Of a stretch of 64,000 nt of DNA, positions 1 through 7,531 are shown one piece after another. The position numbers were made by a program, and so were the translations under genes. The notes beneath the pieces were generated by a model. That model was not told the origin of the DNA and searched no databases. It saw only the letters and a list, made by a program, of their open reading frames with translations. Every line of letters begins with the position of its first letter. The first letter of the stretch is position 1. Source of the DNA: Mycolicibacter heraklionensis (GTDB lineage: Bacteria; Actinomycetota; Actinomycetes; Mycobacteriales; Mycobacteriaceae); NCBI RefSeq assembly GCF_019645815.1, contig NZ_CP080997.1, forward strand, positions 4,220,880 to 4,284,879. The letters are read 5' to 3'.

Positions 1-2
1 CC

Positions 3-353
3 TGGCGGATGGCCGACGACGACGAAGCATGCGAACCGGCCCTGCGCGAGACCGGCTTCTGGCGGTTCGTGAACGATCCGGACGACCCCGACGAGTCCCA
101 GGCCATCGAACTGCTGCTGGCGCACTCCACCGGCTACGTGGAGCTGTTCTATGGCCGCCCGCACGGCCCGGCCTCCTGGGAGCTGGTCACCGATGCGCTG
201 GCGCGCAGCAAATCGGGGGCACTGATCGGCGGGGCCAAGCGGCTGTACGGAATCGTCGAGGACGGCGACCTGGCCTACGTCGAGGAGCGGGTGAACGCCG
301 ACGGCGAGCTGGTGCCGCACCTGTCGGCCCGGTTGTCCCGCTTCGTGGGCTGA
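3..353 (+). CDS. Nitrobindin-like (FABP-family) heme-binding protein, C-terminal part
   Basis: The reading frame is open to the left edge, so only the last ~116 residues are present; full-length relatives are roughly 160-230 residues. The visible part has beta-barrel-like alternation and ends in the strand-rich C-terminus typical of the FABP/nitrobindin family (Rv0813c-like), including a GFWRFV motif, a YVELFYGRP motif and a final LSARLSRFVG strand. Family members bind heme in a ten-stranded barrel and have been linked to NO or peroxynitrite chemistry. The heme-ligating His is not identifiable in this fragment. The gene converges on the aminodeoxychorismate lyase gene, the arrangement recalled for Rv0812/Rv0813c. 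The internal ATG at 9 is not taken as the start because homology continues upstream of it. Confidence 0.75.
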   Translation, partial: WRMADDDEACEPALRETGFWRFVNDPDDPDESQAIELLLAHSTGYVELFYGRPHGPASWELVTDALARSKSGALIGGAKRLYGIVEDGDLAYVEERVNADGELVPHLSARLSRFVG

Positions 354-364
354 TCCTTTGCGAT

Positions 365-419
365 GACTCTGCGCTGAGGGCGGGCGCTTCTCGCACTCTT
401 GCGCCGTGGCCGCAGAGTC
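365..419. terminator. Possible bidirectional terminator between convergent genes
   Basis: A perfect 9-base inverted repeat (GACTCTGCG at 365-373, CGCAGAGTC at 411-419) encloses a 37-base spacer that is itself rich in GCG/CGC pairs able to fold. It lies exactly between the ends of two convergent genes. There is no T-run, as is usual for mycobacterial terminators. Seen: the repeat. Inferred: the terminator role. Confidence 0.45.
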
Positions 420-426
420 AACGCCG

Positions 427-1263
427 TCAGTGGCCGATCGCGGTGTCGACCAGTCCGGCGAATTCCTCCTCGGGCACCCGCGGGTGCAGTGCCCGGCCGT
501 CCAAGGTGTGCACCCGCGCCGCCAGGGTGATGCTGGAGACCAGCCAAATATCCTGCGCCGCAGCCAGGTCCGCTGGCCGCAACGGGGTGTACTCGCATTG
601 GTAGCCCGCGCCGCGGGCCACCTCGAACAGCGCCTCCTGGGTGGTGCCGCGCAGGATCGGGTGGGACAACGGCGGGGTGATGAGCCGTCCGGGTTCCACC
701 AGCACCACCGTGGAGCGCGGCCCCTCCAAGACGAAGCCGTCAGAGCTGATGAAGATGACGTCGTCGGCGCCCTGTTTCGCGGCGTACCGCAGCGCCGCCA
801 TGTTCACCGCGTAGGACAGCGTCTTGGCGCCGGCCAGCAGCCACGGCATCTCCAGCCCCTGCGTCGACAGACCACGGTCCAAGGTCACCACAGCCACGCC
901 CTCACGGCGCGCGTCCGCGATACGTTCCGGCAGCGGAGTCAGCATCACGTATGCGGTTGGTGCCGAGCCGTTTTCCCGACCCCGGCTGTAGATCATCCGC
1001 AGCGCGCCCTCGCCCGTCCCGGCCCACTGCCGCACCGCCTCGTCGACGGCGCGGCGCCAGTCGTCGAGGTTCGGAGCGGGCAGGTCCATCAGCTCGGCGG
1101 ATCGCGCCAGTCGCCGCAGGTGGGCGTCGAGCAGGCAGGCGGCGCCGTCGCGCACCAGCAGCGTCTCGAAGACCCCGTCGCCGCGCAGCGCGGCCAGGTC
1201 GTCGGCGTGCAGCAGCGGGGAGTCGGCCGCAGCGAGCCCGCCGCCCACGGTGACGATCGTCAT
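427..1263 (-). CDS. pabC: Aminodeoxychorismate lyase / class IV aminotransferase (PLP)
   Basis: A fold-type IV PLP enzyme of ~278 residues. The family either releases pyruvate from 4-amino-4-deoxychorismate to give p-aminobenzoate for folate, or transaminates branched-chain amino acids. Motifs present: GDGVFETLL near the N-terminus, the KTLSYAVN segment with the Schiff-base Lys, and VLEGPRSTV for phosphate and cofactor binding. It matches Rv0812 in order and length. The start at MTIVTVGG was chosen because this agrees with the family N-terminus; an in-frame ATG at 1296 would add 11 residues. It is divergent from the YgfZ-like gene, which also acts in folate-dependent chemistry, so a shared promoter in the 68-base gap is plausible. 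Choice of lyase over aminotransferase rests on the genomic position. Confidence 0.82.
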   Translation of the reverse strand: MTIVTVGGGLAAADSPLLHADDLAALRGDGVFETLLVRDGAACLLDAHLRRLARSAELMDLPAPNLDDWRRAVDEAVRQWAGTGEGALRMIYSRGRENGSAPTAYVMLTPLPERIADARREGVAVVTLDRGLSTQGLEMPWLLAGAKTLSYAVNMAALRYAAKQGADDVIFISSDGFVLEGPRSTVVLVEPGRLITPPLSHPILRGTTQEALFEVARGAGYQCEYTPLRPADLAAAQDIWLVSSITLAARVHTLDGRALHPRVPEEEFAGLVDTAIGH

Positions 1264-1331
1264 GACGCTGTCTTCCACATCGGCCTCGGCTGCCATGGAC
1301 CGTGAGCGTAGCGGCTCCGTAGAGTTGACAC

Positions 1332-2414
1332 GTGTCCGCCGTCCCCGCACCCGATTCCGGCCCCGACGCGGGCGCCATCTGGCACTACGGCGACCCGTTC
1401 AGTGAGCAGCGCAGCGCCGAAACCGCCGCCGTGCTGGTGGATCGCTCCCACCGGGCGGTGCTCTCGCTGAGCGGCGCGGACCGCAAGACGTGGCTGCACA
1501 GTCTGTCGACGCAGCACGTCGCCGATCTTCCCGACGGCGCCAGCACCGAGAACCTGACCTTGGACGCCAAGGGGCACATCCAGAATCACTGGATCCAGAC
1601 CGATCGCAGCGAGCGGACCTACCTCGACACCGAGCCGTGGCGGGGCGCGCCCTTGGCCGAACACCTGCGCAAGATGGTGTTCTGGGCGGACGTCACCGTC
1701 ACCGAGCCGATCGATCTCGCGGTGCTGTCGCTGCTGGGTCCCGACCGGGATGCCCCGGCCGTCCTCGACGCGCTGGGGCTGGCCGCACCGCCCGGGGCTA
1801 CCGCGGTACCGCTTCCGGATTCCGAGGGTTTCGTTCGACGAACGCCCGGCCACGACACGCTGGAACTGCTGGTACCGCGCGCCGACAAGAGCGGGTGGCA
1901 GCGTCGGCTGACCCAGGCGGGGGTGCGCCCCGCCGGAATATGGGCCTACGAAGCCGCCCGGGTGGCCGCGCGGCGCCCGCGGCTGGGCGTGGACACCGAC
2001 GAGCGCACCATTCCGCACGAGCTGAACTGGATCGGCGGGCCCGGCGTCGGCGCGGTGCACCTGGACAAGGGGTGCTACAGCGGGCAGGAGACCGTCGCAC
2101 GGGTGCACAACCTGGGCAAACCGCCCCGGATGCTGGTGCTGCTGCACCTGGATGGATCGGTGGACCGGCCCGGGACCGGAGATCCGGTCACCTCGGGCGG
2201 GCGCCCGGTGGGCCGGCTGGGCACGGTGGTGGACCATTTCGAACTGGGTCCGATCGCGCTGGCACTGCTCAAACGCGGACTTCCGGCCGACACTCCGCTG
2301 CTGACCGGCGCCGAGTCCGAGGTCAGTGCGGTGATCGACCCGGAATCCATGCCGCCGCCGGATGTGCGGGGCGCGGGGCGGCTCGCCGTTGACCGGCTAC
2401 GGGGCCGGCTTTGA
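1332..2414 (+). CDS. ygfZ: YgfZ/GcvT-domain folate-binding Fe-S maintenance protein
   Basis: A tetrahydrofolate-binding GcvT-like protein of 360 residues. The YgfZ signature KGCYSGQE, with its essential Cys, is at about residue 243, followed by a C-terminal barrel domain (about 265-350). In characterised relatives this protein helps maintain or repair Fe-S clusters in a folate-dependent way in the cytoplasm. The start is a GTG; no other in-frame start gives the family's N-terminal AxWHYGDPxxEQR segment intact. The neighbours (lyase upstream, DUF3073 downstream) match M. tuberculosis Rv0812-Rv0811c-Rv0810c. The island downstream is rich in iron enzymes, but this gene belongs to the conserved backbone rather than to the island. 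Confidence 0.88.
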   Translation: MSAVPAPDSGPDAGAIWHYGDPFSEQRSAETAAVLVDRSHRAVLSLSGADRKTWLHSLSTQHVADLPDGASTENLTLDAKGHIQNHWIQTDRSERTYLDTEPWRGAPLAEHLRKMVFWADVTVTEPIDLAVLSLLGPDRDAPAVLDALGLAAPPGATAVPLPDSEGFVRRTPGHDTLELLVPRADKSGWQRRLTQAGVRPAGIWAYEAARVAARRPRLGVDTDERTIPHELNWIGGPGVGAVHLDKGCYSGQETVARVHNLGKPPRMLVLLHLDGSVDRPGTGDPVTSGGRPVGRLGTVVDHFELGPIALALLKRGLPADTPLLTGAESEVSAVIDPESMPPPDVRGAGRLAVDRLRGRL

Positions 2415-2550
2415 TCGTGGTCACACCGGCACAGGCCAGGTCGGCAGCTCCCCGATCGGCACGGTAAGCTGTCGGCAGGACAATAAACACATTCAGATCG
2501 GAGCCGCCTGCTTGTTGGGCCGCTCCGTTATTGCGCGAGGGGGTCCCCCC

Positions 2551-2718
2551 ATGGGCCGCGGCCGGGCTAAGGCGAAGCAGACCAAGGTTGCTCGAGAGCT
2601 GAAATACAGCTCACCGTCGACCGATTTCACCCAGCTCCAACGTGAGCTGGCTGGGGCTGAGGTCAACGACTCCGATGGTGACGACTCGTGGAACGGCGAC
2701 GACGACTGGCGCCGCTGA
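2551..2718 (+). CDS. DUF3073 small actinobacterial protein
   Basis: A 55-residue protein: a basic N-terminal part (MGRGRAKAKQTKVARELKYS), a middle segment FTQLQRELAG and a very acidic Asp-rich tail ending in DDDWRR. This charge layout is characteristic of DUF3073, which is conserved across Actinobacteria and has no assigned function. The ATG was chosen because it follows a purine-rich stretch (GCGAGGGGG) and matches the family N-terminus; the open frame upstream shows no homology. The 136 bases before it have no gene and probably carry the promoter. It converges on purM, as Rv0810c does on Rv0809. Confidence 0.87.
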   Translation: MGRGRAKAKQTKVARELKYSSPSTDFTQLQRELAGAEVNDSDGDDSWNGDDDWRR

Positions 2719-2769
2719 GCGCCCACGCGTGACGCCGGTCCGCATTGGACCTGATCGGCACGGTAGGGC

Positions 2770-3855
2770 CTAGAACCTCGGGTGCTCCCCGACGAGCCTG
2801 GCCCCGTCTCCCGGTTCCGTCTTCTTCCCCGGCTTGGCCACTGTGCCGAGCGGCCAGCAGTCGACGTGGCGGGCGGTCAAGATCGCCAGCGCGCGGTCGG
2901 TGTCCTCCGGCGCGACGACGGCAACCATGCCGACCCCCAGGTTGAACGTCTTCTCCATCTCCGCGCGGCTCACCCGTCCGCGCTGGGCGATCATCGCGAA
3001 CACCGGAGCCGGAGTCCAGGTACCACGGTCCACCTCGGCGATCAGCCCGTCGGGGATGACGCGGGCCAGGTTGCCGGCCAAGCCGCCGCCGGTCACGTGG
3101 CAGAAGGTGCGCACCTGCGTCTCGGCGGCCAGCGCCAGGCAGTCCTTGGCGTAGATGCGAGTCGGCTCGAGCAGTTCCTCACCCAGAGTGCGGCCGAATT
3201 CCTCGACATGGCCGGCCAGATTCATCCGGTCGATGTCCAGCAGCACCGCACGCGCCAGCGAGTAGCCGTTGGAGTGCAGGCCCGACGAGCCCATCGCGAT
3301 CAGCACGTCACCGGGCCGGACCCGGTCCGGTCCGAGCACGTCGTCGGCCTCCACCACGCCGACGCCGGTCGCGGAGATGTCGTAGTGATCGGGTTCCATC
3401 AGGCCGGGGTGCTCGGCGGTCTCCCCGCCCAGCAGCGCGCAGCCGGCCTGCACGCAACCCTCGGCGATCCCGGAGACGATCGCCGCGACCCGCTCCGGCA
3501 CGGTGCGGCCGACGGCGATGTAGTCCTGCAGGAACAGCGGCTCGGCGCCACACACCACCAGGTCGTCGACGACCATGGCGACCAGATCGATGCCGACGGT
3601 GTCGTGTTTGTCCAACGCCTGGGCGATCGCCAGCTTGGTGCCCACGCCGTCGGTGGAGGACGCCAACAGCGGCTCACGGTAGTCGTTGCGCAGAGCGAAC
3701 AGGCCGGCGAAGCCGCCGAGCCCACCCCGCACCTCGGGCCTGGTGGCCTTGGCGGCCAACGGTTTGAACAACTCGACGGCCCGGTCACCGGCGTCGATGT
3801 CCACTCCTGCCGATGCGTAGGTAACGCCCTGGGAGCTTGATTCTGCTGAGGTCAT
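2770..3855 (-). CDS. purM: Phosphoribosylformylglycinamidine cyclo-ligase (AIR synthetase)
   Basis: Fifth step of de novo purine synthesis: FGAM plus ATP gives aminoimidazole ribonucleotide. The 361-residue length is normal. Visible family motifs are the N-terminal TYASAGVDIDAGD, the ATP/substrate loop ASSTDGVGTKL, the GIDLVAMVVDD segment, ALLGGETAEHPG, the SSGLHSNGYSL loop and HVTGGGLAGN. In M. tuberculosis it directly follows purF. Here a 12-kb block separates the two, so purM sits 57 bases downstream of an acyl-CoA dehydrogenase gene on the same strand and must use its own promoter or be transcribed from the island. Confidence 0.97.
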   Translation of the reverse strand: MTSAESSSQGVTYASAGVDIDAGDRAVELFKPLAAKATRPEVRGGLGGFAGLFALRNDYREPLLASSTDGVGTKLAIAQALDKHDTVGIDLVAMVVDDLVVCGAEPLFLQDYIAVGRTVPERVAAIVSGIAEGCVQAGCALLGGETAEHPGLMEPDHYDISATGVGVVEADDVLGPDRVRPGDVLIAMGSSGLHSNGYSLARAVLLDIDRMNLAGHVEEFGRTLGEELLEPTRIYAKDCLALAAETQVRTFCHVTGGGLAGNLARVIPDGLIAEVDRGTWTPAPVFAMIAQRGRVSRAEMEKTFNLGVGMVAVVAPEDTDRALAILTARHVDCWPLGTVAKPGKKTEPGDGARLVGEHPRF

Positions 3856-3912
3856 CGCGGTAAAGGCTACCGGTCGCCGACTGTGGACGGTATCGCGCTC
3901 GACTTTGCGGTC

Positions 3913-5142
3913 TCAGAGCCGGTTGTGGCGCACCTGGTTGAACGGCACGCCGCGGTCGGCGGCGTACTCCCGGGGCAGGCCCAGAACCCGTTCGGCGATG
4001 ACATTGCGCGCCATCTCGTCGCTGCCGCCACCCAGCCCCACGGTCTGTCGCGACAGATACCGGCGGCCCGCCCTGAGCAGGTGCGCCTCGTCGTCCACCA
4101 CGGCCAACGGCCCGGCGACCGCCATTGCGGTGTCAACCTCCAGGTAGGTGACATCGGAGTGGAACAGCCGGATGATCGAGGCCGCGGCGGGCGGAAGTGC
4201 ACCGCTGCGCATGCCGCGGCCGGCGTAGTCGATGAGCGTGTCGCGCACCATGCGCCGGGCCAGCACCCGACCGATCTGGTCCTGGGTCAGCGGGTCGTCC
4301 GCGGCGCCGGCGTCGCACGCCAGGGTCAGGAAGTCGCCGGCGGCCATCTCGGTGCGTTCGGGGCCTCGCCCGCTGGCGAACTCCGAACCCTGCCCCACCG
4401 CCCGACGCTCGTGGTAGAGCAGCCGCGAAGCGACGTCCCAACCCTTGTTCACCTCACCGACGACCGCGTCTGCCCCCAGCCGCAACCCGTCGAAGAACTC
4501 CTCGCAGAACTCGTTGGAGCCGTCCACCTGCTCGATGCGGCGCAGGGTGACGCCGGGTGCGTCGATCGGCACCAGGAACATCGTCAGCCCGTCGTGCTTG
4601 GGCACCGTCGAATCGGTGCGGGCCAGCAGCAGCCCGAAGTCGGCGGCGAACGCACTGGTGCTCCACGTCTTGGCCCCGCTGACCAACCAGTCGTCGCCGT
4701 CCGGCTCGGCGCGGGTGATCAGGCCGGCCAGGTCGGACCCGCCGCTCGGCTCCGAGAGCAGCTGCACCAGCACCTCGTCGCCACGCAGCGCGGCGCTGAT
4801 GTGGCGACGCTTCTGCTCCGCACTGCCGGTGTCGAGCAGCGTGGCGCAGCAGATCGTGAAGGTCGGGACGTTGAGGATCAGCGGCATCTCGTAGCCGGCG
4901 GACTCGGCGTCGAAGGCCTTCTGGTAGCTGATGTCCAGACCGAGACCGCCGTATTCGCGCGGGAAGCAGATCCCGGCGAAGCCGCCGTCGTACAGCCGCC
5001 GCTGCAGTTCACGTGCGCGTTGCCAGGCGGCGTCGTCGTCGCGCCCATTGCGAGGCGGGTGCCGCGGGTCCAAGCGCGGCATGTTGGCGGCCAACCAGTC
5101 ACGCGCCGACGCGGCGAAGGCTTCGACGGTGATGTCGGTCAT
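3913..5142 (-). CDS. Acyl-CoA dehydrogenase, FadE-type, first of an overlapping pair
   Basis: FAD enzyme of 409 residues that would introduce an alpha-beta double bond into an acyl-CoA. The order is normal: an N-terminal helical domain with FPREYGGLGLD, a central beta-barrel with LSEPSGGSDLAGL (flavin contact) and LVSGAKTWS, and a C-terminal helical domain ending with QTVGLGGGSDEMARNVIAERVLGLPREY. The ATG chosen starts MTDITVEAF and overlaps the stop of the next upstream gene by four bases (ATGA), implying translational coupling with the second acyl-CoA dehydrogenase. Adjacent fadE pairs in mycobacteria often encode alpha2beta2 heterotetramers for steroid side-chain CoA thioesters. Substrate here is unknown. 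Confidence 0.9.
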   Translation of the reverse strand: MTDITVEAFAASARDWLAANMPRLDPRHPPRNGRDDDAAWQRARELQRRLYDGGFAGICFPREYGGLGLDISYQKAFDAESAGYEMPLILNVPTFTICCATLLDTGSAEQKRRHISAALRGDEVLVQLLSEPSGGSDLAGLITRAEPDGDDWLVSGAKTWSTSAFAADFGLLLARTDSTVPKHDGLTMFLVPIDAPGVTLRRIEQVDGSNEFCEEFFDGLRLGADAVVGEVNKGWDVASRLLYHERRAVGQGSEFASGRGPERTEMAAGDFLTLACDAGAADDPLTQDQIGRVLARRMVRDTLIDYAGRGMRSGALPPAAASIIRLFHSDVTYLEVDTAMAVAGPLAVVDDEAHLLRAGRRYLSRQTVGLGGGSDEMARNVIAERVLGLPREYAADRGVPFNQVRHNRL

Positions 5143-6281
5143 GCGGCCGGCTCCGTGCTGCGGGCGGCCGCATAAATGGCCCGGTGGTGCTCGGCGGGAG
5201 TACCGAGCAGGTTCCGGTACAGGGTGGCCCGGCGCAGATACAGGTGCAGGTCGTGTTCCCAGGTGACCCCGATTCCGCCGTGCAGTTGCACGCACTCCTG
5301 AATCAGCCGACCGGCGTGTTCGCCGAGATAGGACTTGGCGGCCCCGGCCCACATCGCCGCGTCGGGATCACGCGCGGGCACCTTGTCCACGGCGCCGGCG
5401 GTGATCGCGCGGCAGGCATGCAGCCACATGGTCATGTCTGCGAGCCGGTGTTTGATCGCCTGGTAGGACGCCAGCGGCCGACCGAAGCTGTACCGGTCGC
5501 GGGCCCACGCCACGGTCATGGTCATGACGGCGTCCAGGATCCCGACGGTTTCGGCGCACACCAGCACGATCCCGACCTGAGTCTGCCGGTCGATCAGTGC
5601 GGCGGTCTGTGCCGCGGTGCCCACCACCGCGGACGCGTCGATCTCGGTGTCGCTGAACTCGATCCGCGCGTACTGCTTCACCAGATCGATGCCGGGCTGC
5701 GGCGCCACCTGCACTCCGGCGCTGTCGGTGCGGACCAGGAACTGGCGCACCGCACCGTCATCGGTACGCGCACCGATCAGCACCAGGTCCGCACGGTCGG
5801 CGGCCTCCACCCGATCTTTGACCCCGTTGAGCCGGTAGCCGCCGACCGTCCTCGTCGCGGTCAGGCCCGGTTGCTGGGGACGAAAGGCCCGGCCGGGTTC
5901 GTCGGCGGCCCAGGTCGCCACCATCTCCCCCGCGATCAGCGCGGCGATGCTCTGCGCGTGAATGCCCCGGTTGTCGGCGTCGACAAGACCGGCCAGCACC
6001 ACGCTCACCGGGTTCAGCGGCCCGGCGGCTACGGTGCGTCCGATCTCCGTGGCGATCGCGGCCAGGTCGCGCAGGCCGCAGCCCGAGACGCTGCCGCCGC
6101 CCAGTTCCTCGGGCACCAGCAGGCCGGCCCAACCGAGTTCGGTTGCCTGCCGCCACCATGCGGCGTCATAGGATCCGCCCCGCGCGTGCAGGTCGCGGTA
6201 GTCGCTCAGCGCCGCGGTCTTGTCCAGGAATGCGCGCGCCGTAGCGACAAACAGCTCGCTCTCCGTTGACAGCCCGGTCAT
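5139..6281 (-). CDS. Acyl-CoA dehydrogenase, second subunit of the pair
   Basis: A 380-residue acyl-CoA-dehydrogenase-family protein with divergent central motifs. The N-terminal domain has GWAGLLVPEELGG, the middle barrel is weakly conserved (GGYRLNGVKDRV), and the C-terminal domain has DRYSFGRPLASYQAIKHRLAD and QLHGGIGVTWEHDLHLYLRRA. These C-terminal features fit the smaller partner subunit of heteromeric mycobacterial FadE pairs. It overlaps the downstream dehydrogenase by four bases and is 27 bases from the upstream dioxygenase gene, so all three probably share a transcript. The pairing as a heteromer is inferred from gene arrangement. Confidence 0.88.
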   Translation of the reverse strand: MTGLSTESELFVATARAFLDKTAALSDYRDLHARGGSYDAAWWRQATELGWAGLLVPEELGGGSVSGCGLRDLAAIATEIGRTVAAGPLNPVSVVLAGLVDADNRGIHAQSIAALIAGEMVATWAADEPGRAFRPQQPGLTATRTVGGYRLNGVKDRVEAADRADLVLIGARTDDGAVRQFLVRTDSAGVQVAPQPGIDLVKQYARIEFSDTEIDASAVVGTAAQTAALIDRQTQVGIVLVCAETVGILDAVMTMTVAWARDRYSFGRPLASYQAIKHRLADMTMWLHACRAITAGAVDKVPARDPDAAMWAGAAKSYLGEHAGRLIQECVQLHGGIGVTWEHDLHLYLRRATLYRNLLGTPAEHHRAIYAAARSTEPAA

Positions 6282-6308
6282 GTCGTCTCCTCCTGAACCA
6301 ACGGCGGG

Positions 6309-7154
6309 TCACCGGATGGGCTCGTCGCCGAGCACCGTGGTGCGCAGCATCTCGCGGGGAGAATCGGGGTCATAGGGAGCGGCCCGGTGCAACACACCGC
6401 GGTTGTCCCAGATGACGGTGTCGCCCACCGACCAGTGGTGACGATAGACCCGGTCGGCCGAGGTGGCACGCTGCAGCAGTTCATCCAGCAGCGCGCGGCC
6501 CTCGTCGAGACCCATCCCGACGACATAGTCGGTGGAGGCGCCCAGCACCAGCGATCTGCGGCCGTTGCGGTGCGTCCACACCAGCGGGTGTTCATGGGTG
6601 GGCCGGGCCCGCCAGCGGGCCAGCTCGTCCGGCGACGGATCGGGGGTGACGCGGCGCTGGGACGCCTCCAGCGAGTGCACCACGCGAAGCCCACGAAAGC
6701 GTTCCTTCTCGTCGCCGGTGAGCAGGTCGTAGGCGGCGTACGAGCTGGCGAATTCGGTTTCCCCGCCCCGCTCGGCGACCTGCACCGCCGAGAGCACGGT
6801 GGCCTTCTGCGGGTATTCGTCGCCGGTTGGTGTGCACCCGTCGATGTGCCAGTCGAAGGTGGCGCGCAGGTAACTCGCCGAGGAGTTCTTGGCGTGGTTC
6901 AGCGTGACCGGGTAGATGCCCGCGACCTCGTGGTGGCCGTCCGAGGAGTGGTCGACACTGCCGAGGCGCCCACAGAACGCGACCTGGGAGCGGGGGTCGA
7001 TACCCAAGCCGCGGAAGACCAGAACTCCGTTGTCCTCCAACGCCTCGAGCACCGCAGCACCCAAGCCCTCGTCGGCGGACAGGCGCTCTGGATCGACGCC
7101 TGTGACCTCGGCACCGACCGAGGACGTCAGCTTATTGATGGTGAGCAGACTCAT
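6309..7154 (-). CDS. TauD/TfdA-family Fe(II)/2-oxoglutarate dioxygenase
   Basis: A 281-residue non-heme iron dioxygenase that would couple 2-oxoglutarate decarboxylation to oxidation of a substrate. The facial triad is present: His103 and Asp105 in DWHIDG, and the distal His in GVLHRAAPYD, followed by the 2-oxoglutarate-binding Arg in REMLRTTVLG. The length matches TauD/TfdA. It sits in a minus-strand gene run with two acyl-CoA dehydrogenases downstream, and a small helical protein plus a Rieske-family oxygenase upstream, which points to one oxidative pathway. Family members act on sulfonates, aryloxyalkanoates, carnitine precursors or fatty-acid derivatives; nothing visible picks between them. 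Confidence 0.9.
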   Translation of the reverse strand: MSLLTINKLTSSVGAEVTGVDPERLSADEGLGAAVLEALEDNGVLVFRGLGIDPRSQVAFCGRLGSVDHSSDGHHEVAGIYPVTLNHAKNSSASYLRATFDWHIDGCTPTGDEYPQKATVLSAVQVAERGGETEFASSYAAYDLLTGDEKERFRGLRVVHSLEASQRRVTPDPSPDELARWRARPTHEHPLVWTHRNGRRSLVLGASTDYVVGMGLDEGRALLDELLQRATSADRVYRHHWSVGDTVIWDNRGVLHRAAPYDPDSPREMLRTTVLGDEPIR

Positions 7155-7195
7155 CGGTCTGTCCTTTCTGACAAGGGTTTTGGCTCCTGCGACCG

Positions 7196-7531
7196 CTACG
7201 GAACCGGCCAGCCGGTGCGGACCATGACGGCGTCGGCGGCATCGACGGGTGCGGGCTGACCCATGATCTCCACCGCCATGGCCACCATCACCAGCGAATA
7301 GATCAGGTGCAGCAGGTTCAGGGCGTCCTCGGGCAGCTCGTCGAGCGGGAACTTGTCGCAGTAGTCGATCGCGTCCTCCAGCCTCGGGAAGAATGCGTCA
7401 TAGAACTCCCGCAGCTCCGGGATGGTGCTGGCCAGCCGCTGGTTGAAGCGTTCGGTTTCGGTTGGCAAACACCAGGTTTCGGCGAACTTCTCGAGTTCGG
7501 CGAAGGCACTCGGCAGCCGCGCGGCGGTCAT
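7196..7531 (-). CDS. Small helical partner protein of the Cys4 oxygenase (unknown function)
   Basis: A 111-residue protein that I cannot assign to a named family. It is clearly homologous to the product at 14444-14782: both share a WCLP segment, YDA near the middle, a YCDKF motif, a PED-LNL-HL-YS block and a hydrophobic stretch after it. It looks all-helical and soluble. The ATG overlaps the stop of the upstream oxygenase gene by four bases (ATGA). The second copy is in the same position behind the other oxygenase, so the association is not chance. A role as an accessory subunit or assembly factor for the oxygenase is inferred from that repeated arrangement. Confidence 0.75.
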   Translation of the reverse strand: MTAARLPSAFAELEKFAETWCLPTETERFNQRLASTIPELREFYDAFFPRLEDAIDYCDKFPLDELPEDALNLLHLIYSLVMVAMAVEIMGQPAPVDAADAVMVRTGWPVP

